Shown here in pieces: positions 34,422 through 42,662 of a stretch of DNA of 64,000 nt. The notes beneath the pieces are model-generated. The model ran no database searches and was not told where the DNA came from. It was given only the letters and a program-made list of their open reading frames with translations. The DNA is from Clostridiales bacterium. GTDB taxonomy: Bacteria > Bacillota > Clostridia > Christensenellales > Borkfalkiaceae. The stretch is taken from assembly GCA_003538975.1 (NCBI GenBank), contig DPQQ01000005.1, forward strand, positions 1-64,000, in the 5' to 3' direction. Each line of letters begins with the position of its first letter. Position 1 is the stretch's first letter. The position numbers were made by a program, and so were the translations under genes.

Positions 34422-34442
34422 CGGCGGGATTTTACCGCCGCT
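34420..34442. terminator. Shared terminator of convergent genes
   Basis: AGCGGCGG and CCGCCGCT around GATTTTA, with A tracts before and T-rich sequence after. It overlaps the AraC stop codon and serves both converging transcripts. Confidence 0.8.
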
Positions 34443-34473
34443 GTTTATTTTAGCATTATTTTATATACCGATT

Positions 34474-35469
34474 TTAAGCGAATATCGCCATCAGAAGTGT
34501 GCCTGCGGTCATTATTATAAGGCCAACGGCAGACTTTAATTTAAGTTTTTCTTTTAAGAAAATGTACGAAAACGCCACAGTCAGAAGTACGCTAAGCTTA
34601 TCTATCGGAACGACAACGCTTACGACGCCCTTCGCGATAGCGTAATAATAGCAAAGCCACGAAGCCCCCGTCGCAAGTCCCGAAAGAGCGATGAACAAAA
34701 GCTCTTTTTTATCTATTCCTTTTATCAGATGCTTTTTCTTTTTCGCTATTACGAGAAGCCACGCCGCGACGAGTACGACCGTCGTACGTATAGCCGTCGC
34801 AAGGTTGGATTCTACGTTTTCGATCCCGTTTTTAGCTAAAATCGAAGTCGCCGCCGCAAACACCGCCGAAAGCACCGCGAATACTATCCATCCTACATTA
34901 TGTTTTACTTTTACCTTTGCGGGAGCAGGCTGCAAATCGCCTTTTTCGGCTACGTCAGGCAATACCGTATCTGCCGAAACGCTACCGTTATTTTCTCCAC
35001 CGCCCGCATTTGCCGCCGCAGTTACCGTAGCGGGAGCGGATTTTATATCTTTCTTTTCGACGGTGAGCATTACCCCCACGCCGATCAGTGCGGTACCAGC
35101 AAGCTTAATCCAGAGATTGTTCGTTTCATGGAAAATTATTATCGCGAAGAGAACGGTTATTACCGTACTCGACTTGTCTATGGGAACGACTTTATTTATA
35201 TCCGCCATAGAGAGCGCTTTGAAGTAACATATCCAGGACGCGCCGGTCGCAAGTCCCGACAAAATCAAAAACAAAAGCGACTTGGCAGAAACGTTTGCTA
35301 TATCTTTATACGATCCGACCACAAAGGTCATTATCCAGGCAAAAATAAGAACGACTATCGTTCGTAAAGCAGTCGCCACGTCCGAATCGGTCTTTTTTAT
35401 CCCGCATTTACACAATATCGCCGTAAACCCCGCAAATACCGCCGACAGGCATGCAAAAACTATCCACAT
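34474..35469 (-). CDS. EamA/DMT-family transporter made of two tandem EamA units
   Basis: 331 residues, ten membrane helices. Residues 1-135 and 190-331 are clear internal repeats: WIVFACLSAVFAGFTAILCKCGI versus WIVFAVLSAVFAAATSILAKNGI, and LSGLATGASWICYFKAL versus LSGLATGASWLCYYYAI. The two halves are joined by an A/G/P-rich hydrophilic linker (residues 140-190). Each half matches a single-unit small EamA protein, so this is a fusion of two close paralogues. The substrate is unknown. Confidence 0.87.
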   Translation of the reverse strand: MWIVFACLSAVFAGFTAILCKCGIKKTDSDVATALRTIVVLIFAWIMTFVVGSYKDIANVSAKSLLFLILSGLATGASWICYFKALSMADINKVVPIDKSSTVITVLFAIIIFHETNNLWIKLAGTALIGVGVMLTVEKKDIKSAPATVTAAANAGGGENNGSVSADTVLPDVAEKGDLQPAPAKVKVKHNVGWIVFAVLSAVFAAATSILAKNGIENVESNLATAIRTTVVLVAAWLLVIAKKKKHLIKGIDKKELLFIALSGLATGASWLCYYYAIAKGVVSVVVPIDKLSVLLTVAFSYIFLKEKLKLKSAVGLIIMTAGTLLMAIFA

Positions 35470-35515
35470 AAAAAAGCCTTCTTTTATAAAATTTTATGAA
35501 AAAATTTTTTCGGAA

Positions 35516-36064
35516 TTATAAGTTTTTGCCAAGTTCGTAAGCCTGCTTAAGCGCAGCTTTATCGGCAATCGCTTCTTTGGCGTCTTCGAGACCGCCGCCG
35601 GTAACTATGCCTTTGAGCTTGGCCTTCATAAAGCAATCCGCCCAGCCGGTAAGCCCGCCGTAAGCGTAATCGAAAGTAGCGTCGCCGTCCTCGGCCGCAG
35701 TCGCGATCATATAGACGTCTCTGAACTTATAGTCGGACGAATATAAAGGGTTGAGCCTGTCGAGAAGCGTTTTCAGTTGACCGCTCATCTCGTAATAATA
35801 TATCGGCGTAGCGAATACGAGTACGTCCGCATTTTTAACCTTTTCCATAATCTCGGGGACGTCGTCTTGTATAACGCACTTGCCCGTTTTCTGACACGAA
35901 AGACAGCCTATGCAGAATTTTATGTTTTTACCTTTGAGTGAAATAAGTTCCGCTTTGTTGCCGGCGTCAAGCGCGCCTTTAAGACATTCTTCCGCTAAAA
36001 TCTCCGAATTGCTTCCTGCCCTTAAACTCGATGATACTATAAGAACTTTTTTCTTGTTGCAAAT
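35516..36064 (-). CDS. Flavodoxin-like NAD(P)H-dependent reductase with no ordinary start codon
   Basis: About 182 residues. The FMN-binding N-terminus VLIVSSSLRAGSNSEILAEECLKG lies upstream of the first in-frame Met at 35848, so the gene clearly begins near 36060. FCIGCLSCQKTGKCVIQDDV and ADVLVFATPIYYYEMSGQLKTLLDRL are family signatures for iron-sulfur-linked or plain FMN reductases. No in-frame ATG, GTG or TTG precedes the conserved part; the only candidate near the GAGG ribosome site is ATT at 36062-36064, with a stop a few codons further upstream. A TTG in another frame would fit if one A of the run of six at the start were missing. Confidence 0.8.
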   Translation of the reverse strand: MCNKKKVLIVSSSLRAGSNSEILAEECLKGALDAGNKAELISLKGKNIKFCIGCLSCQKTGKCVIQDDVPEIMEKVKNADVLVFATPIYYYEMSGQLKTLLDRLNPLYSSDYKFRDVYMIATAAEDGDATFDYAYGGLTGWADCFMKAKLKGIVTGGGLEDAKEAIADKAALKQAYELGKNL

Positions 36065-36096
36065 ACCTCGTTTTTTATATGGGATACCCCTATGCC

Positions 36097-36105
36097 ATTA
36101 TACCA
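36097..36105 (-). promoter_or_regulatory. Extended -10 promoter of the flavodoxin-like gene
   Basis: Minus-strand TGGTATAAT, a full TGnTATAAT. The -35 region is weak. Transcription should start near 36090. Confidence 0.6.
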
Positions 36106-36218
36106 CCTTTTAATTATAAGATAAACTATTTATAAAAATTTTATATAATCTTATGGTCGGCGACTTGTCGGCTTTGCGTTTACCGGACAGAATTTTCGGT
36201 TTAACTCCCCTTAAGCGG

Positions 36219-36247
36219 TTGATTTTTTTATTTTTATATACTAAAAT
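36219..36247 (+). promoter_or_regulatory. Promoter of the flavodiiron protein gene
   Basis: TTGATT (36219-36224), 17-base spacer, TAAAAT (36242-36247), 65 bases before the start. Confidence 0.6.
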
Positions 36248-36312
36248 TATATCGGAAATAAAATTAAACGAGCGAAAGGCTCATATATGCCTTTCCCGAT
36301 AAAAGGATCGTT

Positions 36313-37467
36313 ATGAACAAACAAATCACCGGAGACGTTACCTATATAGGCGTAGACGACAAAAAAATAGACCTTTTCGAAGGTCAATACGTTGTTCCCG
36401 AAGGAATGAGCTACAATTCTTACGTTATCACCGACGAAAAGACGGCGGTATTCGACACCGTTGACGCAAACTTCAGAACCGAATGGCTCAATAACTTATC
36501 GGCAGCGTTAAAAGAAAGAAAGCCCGACTATCTCGTCGTTCAGCATATGGAACCCGATCACTCCGCCAATATCGCTGCTTTTATGACCGAATATCCCGAA
36601 GCTACGATCGTTTCGTCAAAGCAGGCGTTTACGATGATGAAGAATTACTTCGGAAATGAATACGAGGACAGAAGGATTATCGTAAAAGAAAGCGATACTC
36701 TGAACTTAGGCAAGCACGAACTCACCTTTGTCGCCGCGCCGATGGTTCACTGGCCCGAAGTTATGGTTACTTACGATTCTCACGATAAAATTTTATTCTC
36801 CGCGGACGGCTTCGGCAAGTTCGGAGCAAGCGACGCAGAAGGCGACTGGGCGTGCGAAGCGAGAAGATATTATATCGGCATCGTCGGCAAGTTCGGCGCG
36901 CAGGTGCAGGCTCTTCTCAAAAAAGCGGCTAATCTCGATATTAAAAAGATACTCCCCCTTCACGGTCCCGTTCTTACCGAAAATTTAGGCTACTACATTA
37001 ACCTTTACGACATTTGGTCTTCATATAAGCCCGAAAACGAAGGCGTTACCGTAGCTTATACTTCCGTTTACGGTCACACGAAAACCGCGGCGGAAAAACT
37101 TGCGGCTCTCCTTATAGCGAAAGGACAAAAAGTAAGTCTTTTCGACTTAGCGAGATGCGATATGGCGGAAGCGGTCGAAGACGCTTTCAGATACTCCAAA
37201 CTCGTTCTTGCGACCACCACTTATAACGGAGACATATTCCCCTTTATGAGAACGTTTATCGAACACCTTACCGAAAGAAATTATCAATCGAGAACGATTG
37301 CTTTTATCGAAAACGGTTCGTGGGCTCCCGTCGCAACGAAGGTTATGAAGTCTATGTTCGAAAACAGCAAAAACATAACTTTTGCCGAAAACAACGTTAA
37401 AATTCTCTCCGCGATGAACGACGAAACGGTTACCGCGCTCAACGCCCTTGCGGAAGAACTGAAATAA
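36313..37467 (+). CDS. fprA: Flavodiiron protein (oxygen/NO reductase)
   Basis: 384 residues. The N-terminal metallo-beta-lactamase domain has His78-x-Glu80-x-Asp82-His83 (QHMEPDHSAN), His146 (APMVHWPEV), Asp165 (FSADGFGKF) and His217 (LPLHGPV), a complete diiron site. The C-terminal flavodoxin domain starts at about residue 235 with AYTSVYGHTKTAAEKLA. The minimal two-domain form lacks a rubredoxin module, so an external donor is needed. It reduces O2 or NO in anaerobes. It is divergent from a flavodoxin-like reductase, a plausible functional partner. Confidence 0.95.
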   Translation: MNKQITGDVTYIGVDDKKIDLFEGQYVVPEGMSYNSYVITDEKTAVFDTVDANFRTEWLNNLSAALKERKPDYLVVQHMEPDHSANIAAFMTEYPEATIVSSKQAFTMMKNYFGNEYEDRRIIVKESDTLNLGKHELTFVAAPMVHWPEVMVTYDSHDKILFSADGFGKFGASDAEGDWACEARRYYIGIVGKFGAQVQALLKKAANLDIKKILPLHGPVLTENLGYYINLYDIWSSYKPENEGVTVAYTSVYGHTKTAAEKLAALLIAKGQKVSLFDLARCDMAEAVEDAFRYSKLVLATTTYNGDIFPFMRTFIEHLTERNYQSRTIAFIENGSWAPVATKVMKSMFENSKNITFAENNVKILSAMNDETVTALNALAEELK

Positions 37468-37517
37468 GTGTTTTTATAAAACAAAGCAAAACAATGCTCT
37501 TTACGGCATAAAATCGC

Positions 37518-37547
37518 TTGACAAACTTAAAGGGCGTTTTATATAAT
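37518..37547 (+). promoter_or_regulatory. Promoter of pnuC
   Basis: TTGACA (37518-37523), 18-base spacer, TATAAT (37542-37547). Both boxes match the consensus exactly. Confidence 0.8.
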
Positions 37548-37554
37548 CAAACAA

Positions 37555-37780
37555 ACGATTGCTTTAATTACAAAAAGCAATATAAAACTTAATAATACCA
37601 AATGTATGGGATACATTTTACCACCGGGTAAATAATGCAAAAGCATTTATGATCGCTTCGATAGGTCTTTGAAGAAGCGTTTATAAGTGCTTTTTTATTT
37701 AGGCGGCAAATGACAGTACCTGCATTACCCTTTTACGCTTATACAAAAACAAACAAATAACTAACAAAGGAGAATTCAAC
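37555..37780 (+). promoter_or_regulatory. Long structured leader of pnuC, possible riboswitch
   Basis: About 225 untranslated bases. Visible stems: AAATGTA/TACATTT (near 37602-37620), ATGC/GCAT near 37635-37650, and CGCTTC/GAAG near 37652-37676, followed by a T-rich run (TGCTTTTTTATTT near 37688-37700). The ribosome site AAAGGAG comes just before a GTG start. It does not match the TPP, FMN or preQ1 consensus as I know them, and I could not fit the NAD+-II (pnuC) motif with confidence. Confidence 0.4.
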
Positions 37781-38512
37781 GTGAAAAAGATTTTAAGCTA
37801 CTTTTCGAAAGGCGAAATAATATTGTGGAGCTGCTCGGTAGCAACCATAATAATATCGTTTTTTATCTTCAAAGAACGCAACTACCTTTCGCTTGCGGCT
37901 TCGATCATCGGTGCGACCGCTCTTATATTTTGCGCAAGAGGCAACCCTTTAGGGCAAATATTTATGATATCGTTCGGGATCCTTTATGCGATTATATCAT
38001 ATTCGTTCAGATACTACGGTGAAATGATGACCTATATCGGAATGTCGGTGCCGATGGCTTTCATCTCACTTATAAGCTGGATAAGACACCCCTTCAAGGG
38101 CAATCGCTCGGAAGCAAAAATAAACGCCAACCTGAAAGCAAAAGACTATATCATAATAGCGGTTTCGACGCTCGTTATTACGGTTGTATTCTACTTTATT
38201 CTTAAATTTTTCGGGACGGCAAACCTTATCCCGAGTACGATTTCGGTTGCAACAAGTTTTCTCGCGGTAAGCTTCACTTTCAGAAGAAGTCCCCTTTACG
38301 CCATAGGTTATGCGTTAAACGATATTATTCTGATAATTTTATGGATAATGGCTTCCGTCAAAGATATATCCTATCTTTCGGTCGTAATATGCTTTACCGT
38401 CTTTTTAGTAAACGATATGCACGGTTTTTTCAGCTGGACGGCGAGAGCAAAACAACAAAAAGCGCAGGAAAACGACTTAACAGAAGAAATTCCCGAAAAT
38501 ACGGCAGCTTAA
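37781..38512 (+). CDS. pnuC: PnuC-type nicotinamide riboside (vitamin) transporter
   Basis: 243 residues, seven membrane helices, starting from a GTG behind AAAGGAG. Matching PnuC stretches: FIFKERNYLSLAASIIGATALIFCARGNPLGQIFMISFGILYAIISYSFRYYGEMMTYIGMSVPMAFISLISWIRHPF read in pieces, and NDMHGFFSWTARAKQQ at the end. PnuC proteins import nicotinamide riboside by facilitated diffusion; some relatives carry thiamine or riboflavin. The substrate cannot be fixed without the binding-site Trp pattern and the leader identity. Confidence 0.87.
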   Translation: MKKILSYFSKGEIILWSCSVATIIISFFIFKERNYLSLAASIIGATALIFCARGNPLGQIFMISFGILYAIISYSFRYYGEMMTYIGMSVPMAFISLISWIRHPFKGNRSEAKINANLKAKDYIIIAVSTLVITVVFYFILKFFGTANLIPSTISVATSFLAVSFTFRRSPLYAIGYALNDIILIILWIMASVKDISYLSVVICFTVFLVNDMHGFFSWTARAKQQKAQENDLTEEIPENTAA

Positions 38513-38520
38513 ATAATTAC

Positions 38521-38564
38521 GGAGCGGTTTGAACGACACAGGTTCTTTTAAACCGCTCCTTTTT
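38521..38564 (+). terminator. Terminator after pnuC
   Basis: GGAGCGGTTT and AAACCGCTCC arms followed by TTTTT. Confidence 0.88.
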
Positions 38565-38621
38565 ATGTAAAAAAACGGCTTTCTACTAACAAGAGAGCTG
38601 TAGAGAACCTTATTTTTAAGC

Positions 38622-38650
38622 TTGACAGCAACCAGTTTTAGCATTATAAT
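38622..38650 (+). promoter_or_regulatory. Consensus promoter of the XRE membrane regulator, near-leaderless
   Basis: TTGACA (38622-38627), exact 17-base spacer, TATAAT (38645-38650). Nine bases separate the -10 from the ATG at 38660, so the mRNA leader is about two to three bases. Confidence 0.8.
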
Positions 38651-38659
38651 TTAATTACT

Positions 38660-39352
38660 ATGGAAACAAAAGAAACAAACATCGAAAAAAACATTGCCGA
38701 CAACATAAAGGCGTTACGACTTCAAAGCGGTCTTAAGCAGTCCGAACTCGGCGAGCTTGTGGCGTACTCGGACAAGACGGTCTCGAAATGGGAAAACGGT
38801 TCGTCGGTTCCCGATATAACAGCTTTGTGCGCTCTTGCGGAAGTCTTCCACGTTACGGTGGACGACCTTACCAAAGAAAACGCTTCGGACAAGTTTATTT
38901 CCCTTACAAGCAAAGAAGCGAAGGAAAACAGGTCCAATGAAATAGCGATGGTTTGTCTTTCGGTTCTTACCGTTTATATGATAGCCGTTTTCGTCTACGT
39001 TGCTTTAAGAATTCTGCGCAATATCAATTTCTGGCAGATATTCATATGGGCAATCTGCCCTTCCGCCATTATAGTGTACAGATTCAACCGGTACAACACC
39101 GCCATAAAATGGCTGGACACACTCACTCTCACGATTTTTTTGTGGACTTTGCTTACGGCAATATACTTACAAATGATCGAATATAATCTGTGGCCCTTAT
39201 TCTTTCTTGGCGCGCCGCTTCAGGCGATGATAGTTATCTATACGCTTTTTACCAAACACAAACCGGTCGAAAAAAAGAAAAGTTCCAAAAAAAAGTTCAG
39301 GATAAAGATACCGAAAGGCGATGATTCGGATCCTGCCGAATCTGCGGAATAA
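38660..39352 (+). CDS. XRE regulator with C-terminal membrane helices
   Basis: 230 residues. The helix-turn-helix domain NIKALRLQSGLKQSELGELVAYSDKTVSKWENGSSVPDITALCALAEVFHVTVDDLT covers residues 14-73. Four membrane helices follow (about residues 95-205), and the tail is a K-rich cytoplasmic segment. This layout is common in clostridial regulators that sense at the membrane. No Shine-Dalgarno precedes the start. Confidence 0.87.
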   Translation: METKETNIEKNIADNIKALRLQSGLKQSELGELVAYSDKTVSKWENGSSVPDITALCALAEVFHVTVDDLTKENASDKFISLTSKEAKENRSNEIAMVCLSVLTVYMIAVFVYVALRILRNINFWQIFIWAICPSAIIVYRFNRYNTAIKWLDTLTLTIFLWTLLTAIYLQMIEYNLWPLFFLGAPLQAMIVIYTLFTKHKPVEKKKSSKKKFRIKIPKGDDSDPAESAE

Positions 39353-39423
39353 TCGCAAGCTGTATAAATAAGCCGCAATATATCAGTTGTATGGTTATAC
39401 TAAAATAAAATATTATTCTCTTT

Positions 39424-39453
39424 GCGCCCGCTTTTACGGGCGCATTTGTTTTT
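39424..39453 (+). terminator. Terminator after the XRE membrane regulator
   Basis: GCGCCCG and CGGGCGC arms with a six-base loop and a T-rich tract. Confidence 0.8.
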
Positions 39454-39542
39454 ATTATACTTCTTTTTTGCAACCTTTTTTATAAATAATCGTCTTTCGG
39501 CGATTTTTAATCATAAATAATCATTTTTTATTTTTTTTGATA

Positions 39543-39571
39543 TTGACAATTAAAGTAATGCGGTTTATAAT
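39543..39571 (+). promoter_or_regulatory. Consensus promoter of the lipoprotein gene
   Basis: TTGACA (39543-39548), 17-base spacer, TATAAT (39566-39571). The leader is about 58 bases and carries AAGGAG. Confidence 0.82.
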
Positions 39572-39636
39572 ATATATTGCAATAGTCGTAATATTGTAAC
39601 GGCTATCATAAAGAAATAATAAGAAGGAGTATTTGT

Positions 39637-40782
39637 ATGAAGAATTTTATTAAGCTCTTGTTAACCGGAGTGTTTTCGATAACCGCCGTATCAGCGGCTT
39701 TTCTGTCTTCCGGCTGCAACATAACCAAAATAAACGGAAACGAGGATCCTTATAAGGGAGCTCCGGTCTACACTCTCGAAGAATTCAACGCTCTCGAAGC
39801 TATCCCGGAAGGGACTAAAACCCTTGTTGTGGATATAGACGACATTACCGCGACCGAAGGCTCTTACTTCGTTATCGGAAACAAAAACATGGCGGACTTT
39901 CATACTTCGAAAAAGACCGCCGACGTAACGGAAGAAGAACAACCTTACGTTATCGGGACAAACGGCGATATAAGCTATATGAATACAAATAAGGCGGGCT
40001 TTACCCTCGTGATAAAAGACGGCTCCTATACCGCGCCGAAGTATTCCGATCCCAATCAGGTAAATAACAATAAGACCGCCCTCTGTTTTTACGTTCCCGA
40101 CGCGACGGATATAATCATAGATAACGTGACGTTTACGGGTTCCGTGGCATTTTCGTGTCAATGGCAACAGATACATGCGGCAGGCTATAATCCGGAATCC
40201 GTTTTCCCGCATACGGTAAAAAGCCTTACGCTCAGAAAATGCATCTTTTCAGACGGCGGGATCTTTCAGAACGGCGGATTTGCGAAAAGCCTTACGATAG
40301 ACGAATGTTACTTCAACGGTTTCGACAACGGCAACAACTCGAATCCCATATGGTTTATAAACAGCGGAAGTCAGGACTTAGGCTGGTACAAAGGTTCGGC
40401 CTGCAAACTCACTGTTAAAAACAACACGTTCAAAGCGACGAGACCTATTAAAGTCGCAGAACAGTCTGCCGAAAACGTTATTATAAACATCGAATACAAT
40501 ACGTTTGAAATGAGCCGCCTGTCAACCGATACCGACGACACGAAAAAGAACGACGCAATAATCTTTTCTTTGGCGACCGGTTCTCTTGCCGGCGTTTCGG
40601 TTAAAAACAATACGGTATCGGGCGACGTTCTCGCTCTTATCGCATTTGCTTCCGAAACTTGCGTAAATATGGCGGAGAACGCTTCCTTTAAGATTATAGG
40701 CAACACATTAAGTTCCGCAAAACTCTCGGTTTTATGGAAGACGGATACCGCTTTTATTCCCAACTTTGCGGTTTTGTACTGA
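39637..40782 (+). CDS. Lipoprotein with beta-helix-like domain
   Basis: 381 residues. A lipoprotein signal is clear: MKNFIKLLLTGVFSITAVS then the lipobox LSSGC with the lipidated Cys at residue 27. The mature part has repeated short strands (IIIDNVTFTGS, SLTLRKCIFSDG, SLTIDECYFNGFDN, KLTVKNNTF, VIINIEYNTFEM, VSVKNNTVSGD) typical of a parallel beta helix. No catalytic motif was recognised. It would be anchored on the outer face of the membrane. Transcribed alone. Confidence 0.8.
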   Translation: MKNFIKLLLTGVFSITAVSAAFLSSGCNITKINGNEDPYKGAPVYTLEEFNALEAIPEGTKTLVVDIDDITATEGSYFVIGNKNMADFHTSKKTADVTEEEQPYVIGTNGDISYMNTNKAGFTLVIKDGSYTAPKYSDPNQVNNNKTALCFYVPDATDIIIDNVTFTGSVAFSCQWQQIHAAGYNPESVFPHTVKSLTLRKCIFSDGGIFQNGGFAKSLTIDECYFNGFDNGNNSNPIWFINSGSQDLGWYKGSACKLTVKNNTFKATRPIKVAEQSAENVIINIEYNTFEMSRLSTDTDDTKKNDAIIFSLATGSLAGVSVKNNTVSGDVLALIAFASETCVNMAENASFKIIGNTLSSAKLSVLWKTDTAFIPNFAVLY

Positions 40783-40831
40783 TATAATCGGCATAGCGGA
40801 TAATTTACGATAAAATCATATCAAACAATTA

Positions 40832-40863
40832 AAAAAAGTTCCGGCAAAGCCCGGAACTTTTTT
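40832..40863 (+). terminator. Terminator after the lipoprotein gene
   Basis: AAAAAAGTTCCGG and CCGGAACTTTTTT arms around a seven-base loop. Confidence 0.9.
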
Positions 40864-40988
40864 GTTGCGATTTTTATTTTAACGTCTTTCATTCGTTTAC
40901 GGTCTTATCTTTTGACGCCTGTATCGCCGAATTATAGCCGTACGCCCCGTTTCTGCACGCTTAACGTTATATTCTTTTTTTGCCGCTG

Positions 40989-41017
40989 TTGACACGAAAA
41001 CAATTTAAGAATATAAT
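40989..41017 (+). promoter_or_regulatory. Perfect consensus promoter of the MATE gene, near-leaderless
   Basis: TTGACA (40989-40994), exactly 17 bases, TATAAT (41012-41017). The -10 ends ten bases before the chosen ATG, so the leader should be about four bases. Confidence 0.85.
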
Positions 41018-41027
41018 AAATAACGGT

Positions 41028-42479
41028 ATGAATAAAAAAATAACTTCGGAAGAACAATTTTATAAAATGACCGAAACGCCGGTCGGCAAACTTATTTTAA
41101 CGCTCGCCGTACCGACGATTATAAGCGCGATGATTTCAGTAATTTATAACACCGTCGATACGTTTTTCGTCGCGAAGATAAACAAATCCGCCGCGGCGGG
41201 CGTAGGCGTGGTCTTTACGATAATGTCGGTTATCCAGGCTTTCGGCTACGGAATAGGCATGGGCGCGGGTTCTCTCATCAGTGTGGTTTTAGGTGAAAAA
41301 AAGAAGTCCGAAGCCGACAAATACGCCTCTTCGGCGGTAATAGAAGCCTTCTTTTTCGGAACCGTCGTGGGAACCGTCGGACTCATATTTTCGGAACCGA
41401 TTCTGAAAGTTTTAGGCTGCTCCGAAACAATGCTCCCTTATGCCGAAGGCTATGCGCTCTTTATATTTATCGCCGCTCCCATAAACTGCGCGGCTTTCGT
41501 CCTTAACAACGCTTTACGCGCGGAAGGCAACACAACGCTTGCGATGATAGGCATAGGTATCGGCGGCGTTATAAACGTTATTCTCGATCCGATTTTTATA
41601 TTCACGCTCGATATGGGAACAATGGGCGCTTCGCTCGCGACGGGCGTCGGGCAGGCGGTGAGTTTTATCGTTCTGCTCGTACCCTATCTTATTAAAAAAT
41701 CCGTTGTGAACGTTTCGTTCAAAAATATTTCAAAAAACATAAAAACTTACGGTAAAATATTTTCGACGGGTATTCCCACCGTATTCAGACAAGGTTTAGG
41801 GGCGGTTTCTTCGGCTCTACTTAATATACAGGCGGTAACTTACGGCGACGCAGCGGTAGCCGCGATAACGATTTCAAACAAAATTTATATGTTCGTCCGC
41901 AATCTCGTTCTGGGTATAGGTCACGGGTACCAGCCGGTCGCCGGCTACAACTACGGCGCGGGACGAAACGATCGCGTTAAAAAAGGCTTTTATTTTACGT
42001 GCCTTTTGGGAACGGCTGCGTGCGTCGTCTGCGCAGCTTTGCTCGGATTTTTCGCAGAAGGCGTTATGAAGCTGTTTTCGACCGAACGGGACGTTATCGG
42101 AATAGGCAAAGTCGCTCTGATAGCGGGTTGCGCGGTAATGCCGTTTCTCGCATTCTCTACATACGCAAACCAGACCTTGCAGTCGCTCGGTTTCAAGTTT
42201 TCGGCAACCCTTCTCGCAAGTTGCAGACAGGGCATCTTCTTTATCCCTGTAATACTTATCATGCCGGGACTCGTCGGAATTTTGGGCATACAGCTCGCCC
42301 AGCCGATTTCAGACTTTTTAACCTTCGCGGTGTCTCTCCCTTATATGATAGTGTTCTTTAAAAAGCGTATGAGCGATAACGCCGACAAAACGGTTAAAAC
42401 AGATAGCCAACCCGAATTAAACGCGGCTTCTGACGCCGTGTTTACCGAAGAAAACACTGACGACTCAAACGCCGAATAA
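41028..42479 (+). CDS. MATE-family multidrug/cation efflux pump
   Basis: 483 residues from the ATG at 41028. An upstream in-frame ATG (40980) is rejected because the promoter lies inside that extension. The start MNKKITSEEQFYKMTETPVGKLILTLAVPTIISAMISVIYNTVDTFFV (in pieces) is standard for the NorM/DinF-like branch; 12 membrane helices follow, with RAEGNTTLAMIGIGIGGVINVILDPIFIF and GHGYQPVAGYNYGAGR. It exports organic cations using Na+ or H+. The stop is 25 bases before the left end of the mobile element, so insertion was just downstream. Confidence 0.92.
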   Translation: MNKKITSEEQFYKMTETPVGKLILTLAVPTIISAMISVIYNTVDTFFVAKINKSAAAGVGVVFTIMSVIQAFGYGIGMGAGSLISVVLGEKKKSEADKYASSAVIEAFFFGTVVGTVGLIFSEPILKVLGCSETMLPYAEGYALFIFIAAPINCAAFVLNNALRAEGNTTLAMIGIGIGGVINVILDPIFIFTLDMGTMGASLATGVGQAVSFIVLLVPYLIKKSVVNVSFKNISKNIKTYGKIFSTGIPTVFRQGLGAVSSALLNIQAVTYGDAAVAAITISNKIYMFVRNLVLGIGHGYQPVAGYNYGAGRNDRVKKGFYFTCLLGTAACVVCAALLGFFAEGVMKLFSTERDVIGIGKVALIAGCAVMPFLAFSTYANQTLQSLGFKFSATLLASCRQGIFFIPVILIMPGLVGILGIQLAQPISDFLTFAVSLPYMIVFFKKRMSDNADKTVKTDSQPELNAASDAVFTEENTDDSNAE

Positions 42480-42504
42480 GTCGTTAACTTAAAAATAATC
42501 AACT

Positions 42505-42538
42505 AAAAAGGAACGTTTTACGGTGTATTCCATAGGGA
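42505..42538 (+). repeat. Left terminal inverted repeat of the mobile element
   Basis: AAAAAGGAACG (42505-42515), then GGTGT (42522-42526) and ATAGGGA (42532-42538). The same three blocks occur in the same order and spacing (one base different) on the minus strand at the right end. Confidence 0.68.
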
Positions 42539-42584
42539 ATTTACAAAACAATTAAATTTTAATGGGTACACCCAAAGGCGAGTC

Positions 42585-42626
42585 AAAGAATGGCAGGACT
42601 TTTATCGAAGTCCTGCCATTCTTTTT
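42585..42626. terminator. Terminator of the defence operon
   Basis: Near-perfect 17-base arms (AAAGAATGGCAGGACTT and its complement) around a short loop, with T and A tracts. It lies 37 bases beyond the stop of the last gene on the minus strand. Confidence 0.85.
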
Positions 42627-42662
42627 GTAATGAAAATATATAAGGAATCGAACCGACAATGC

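Noticed and set aside
40980..41027. N-terminal extension of the MATE gene
   Set aside because: It contains the perfect TTGACA-17-TATAAT promoter, so it cannot be in the mRNA.
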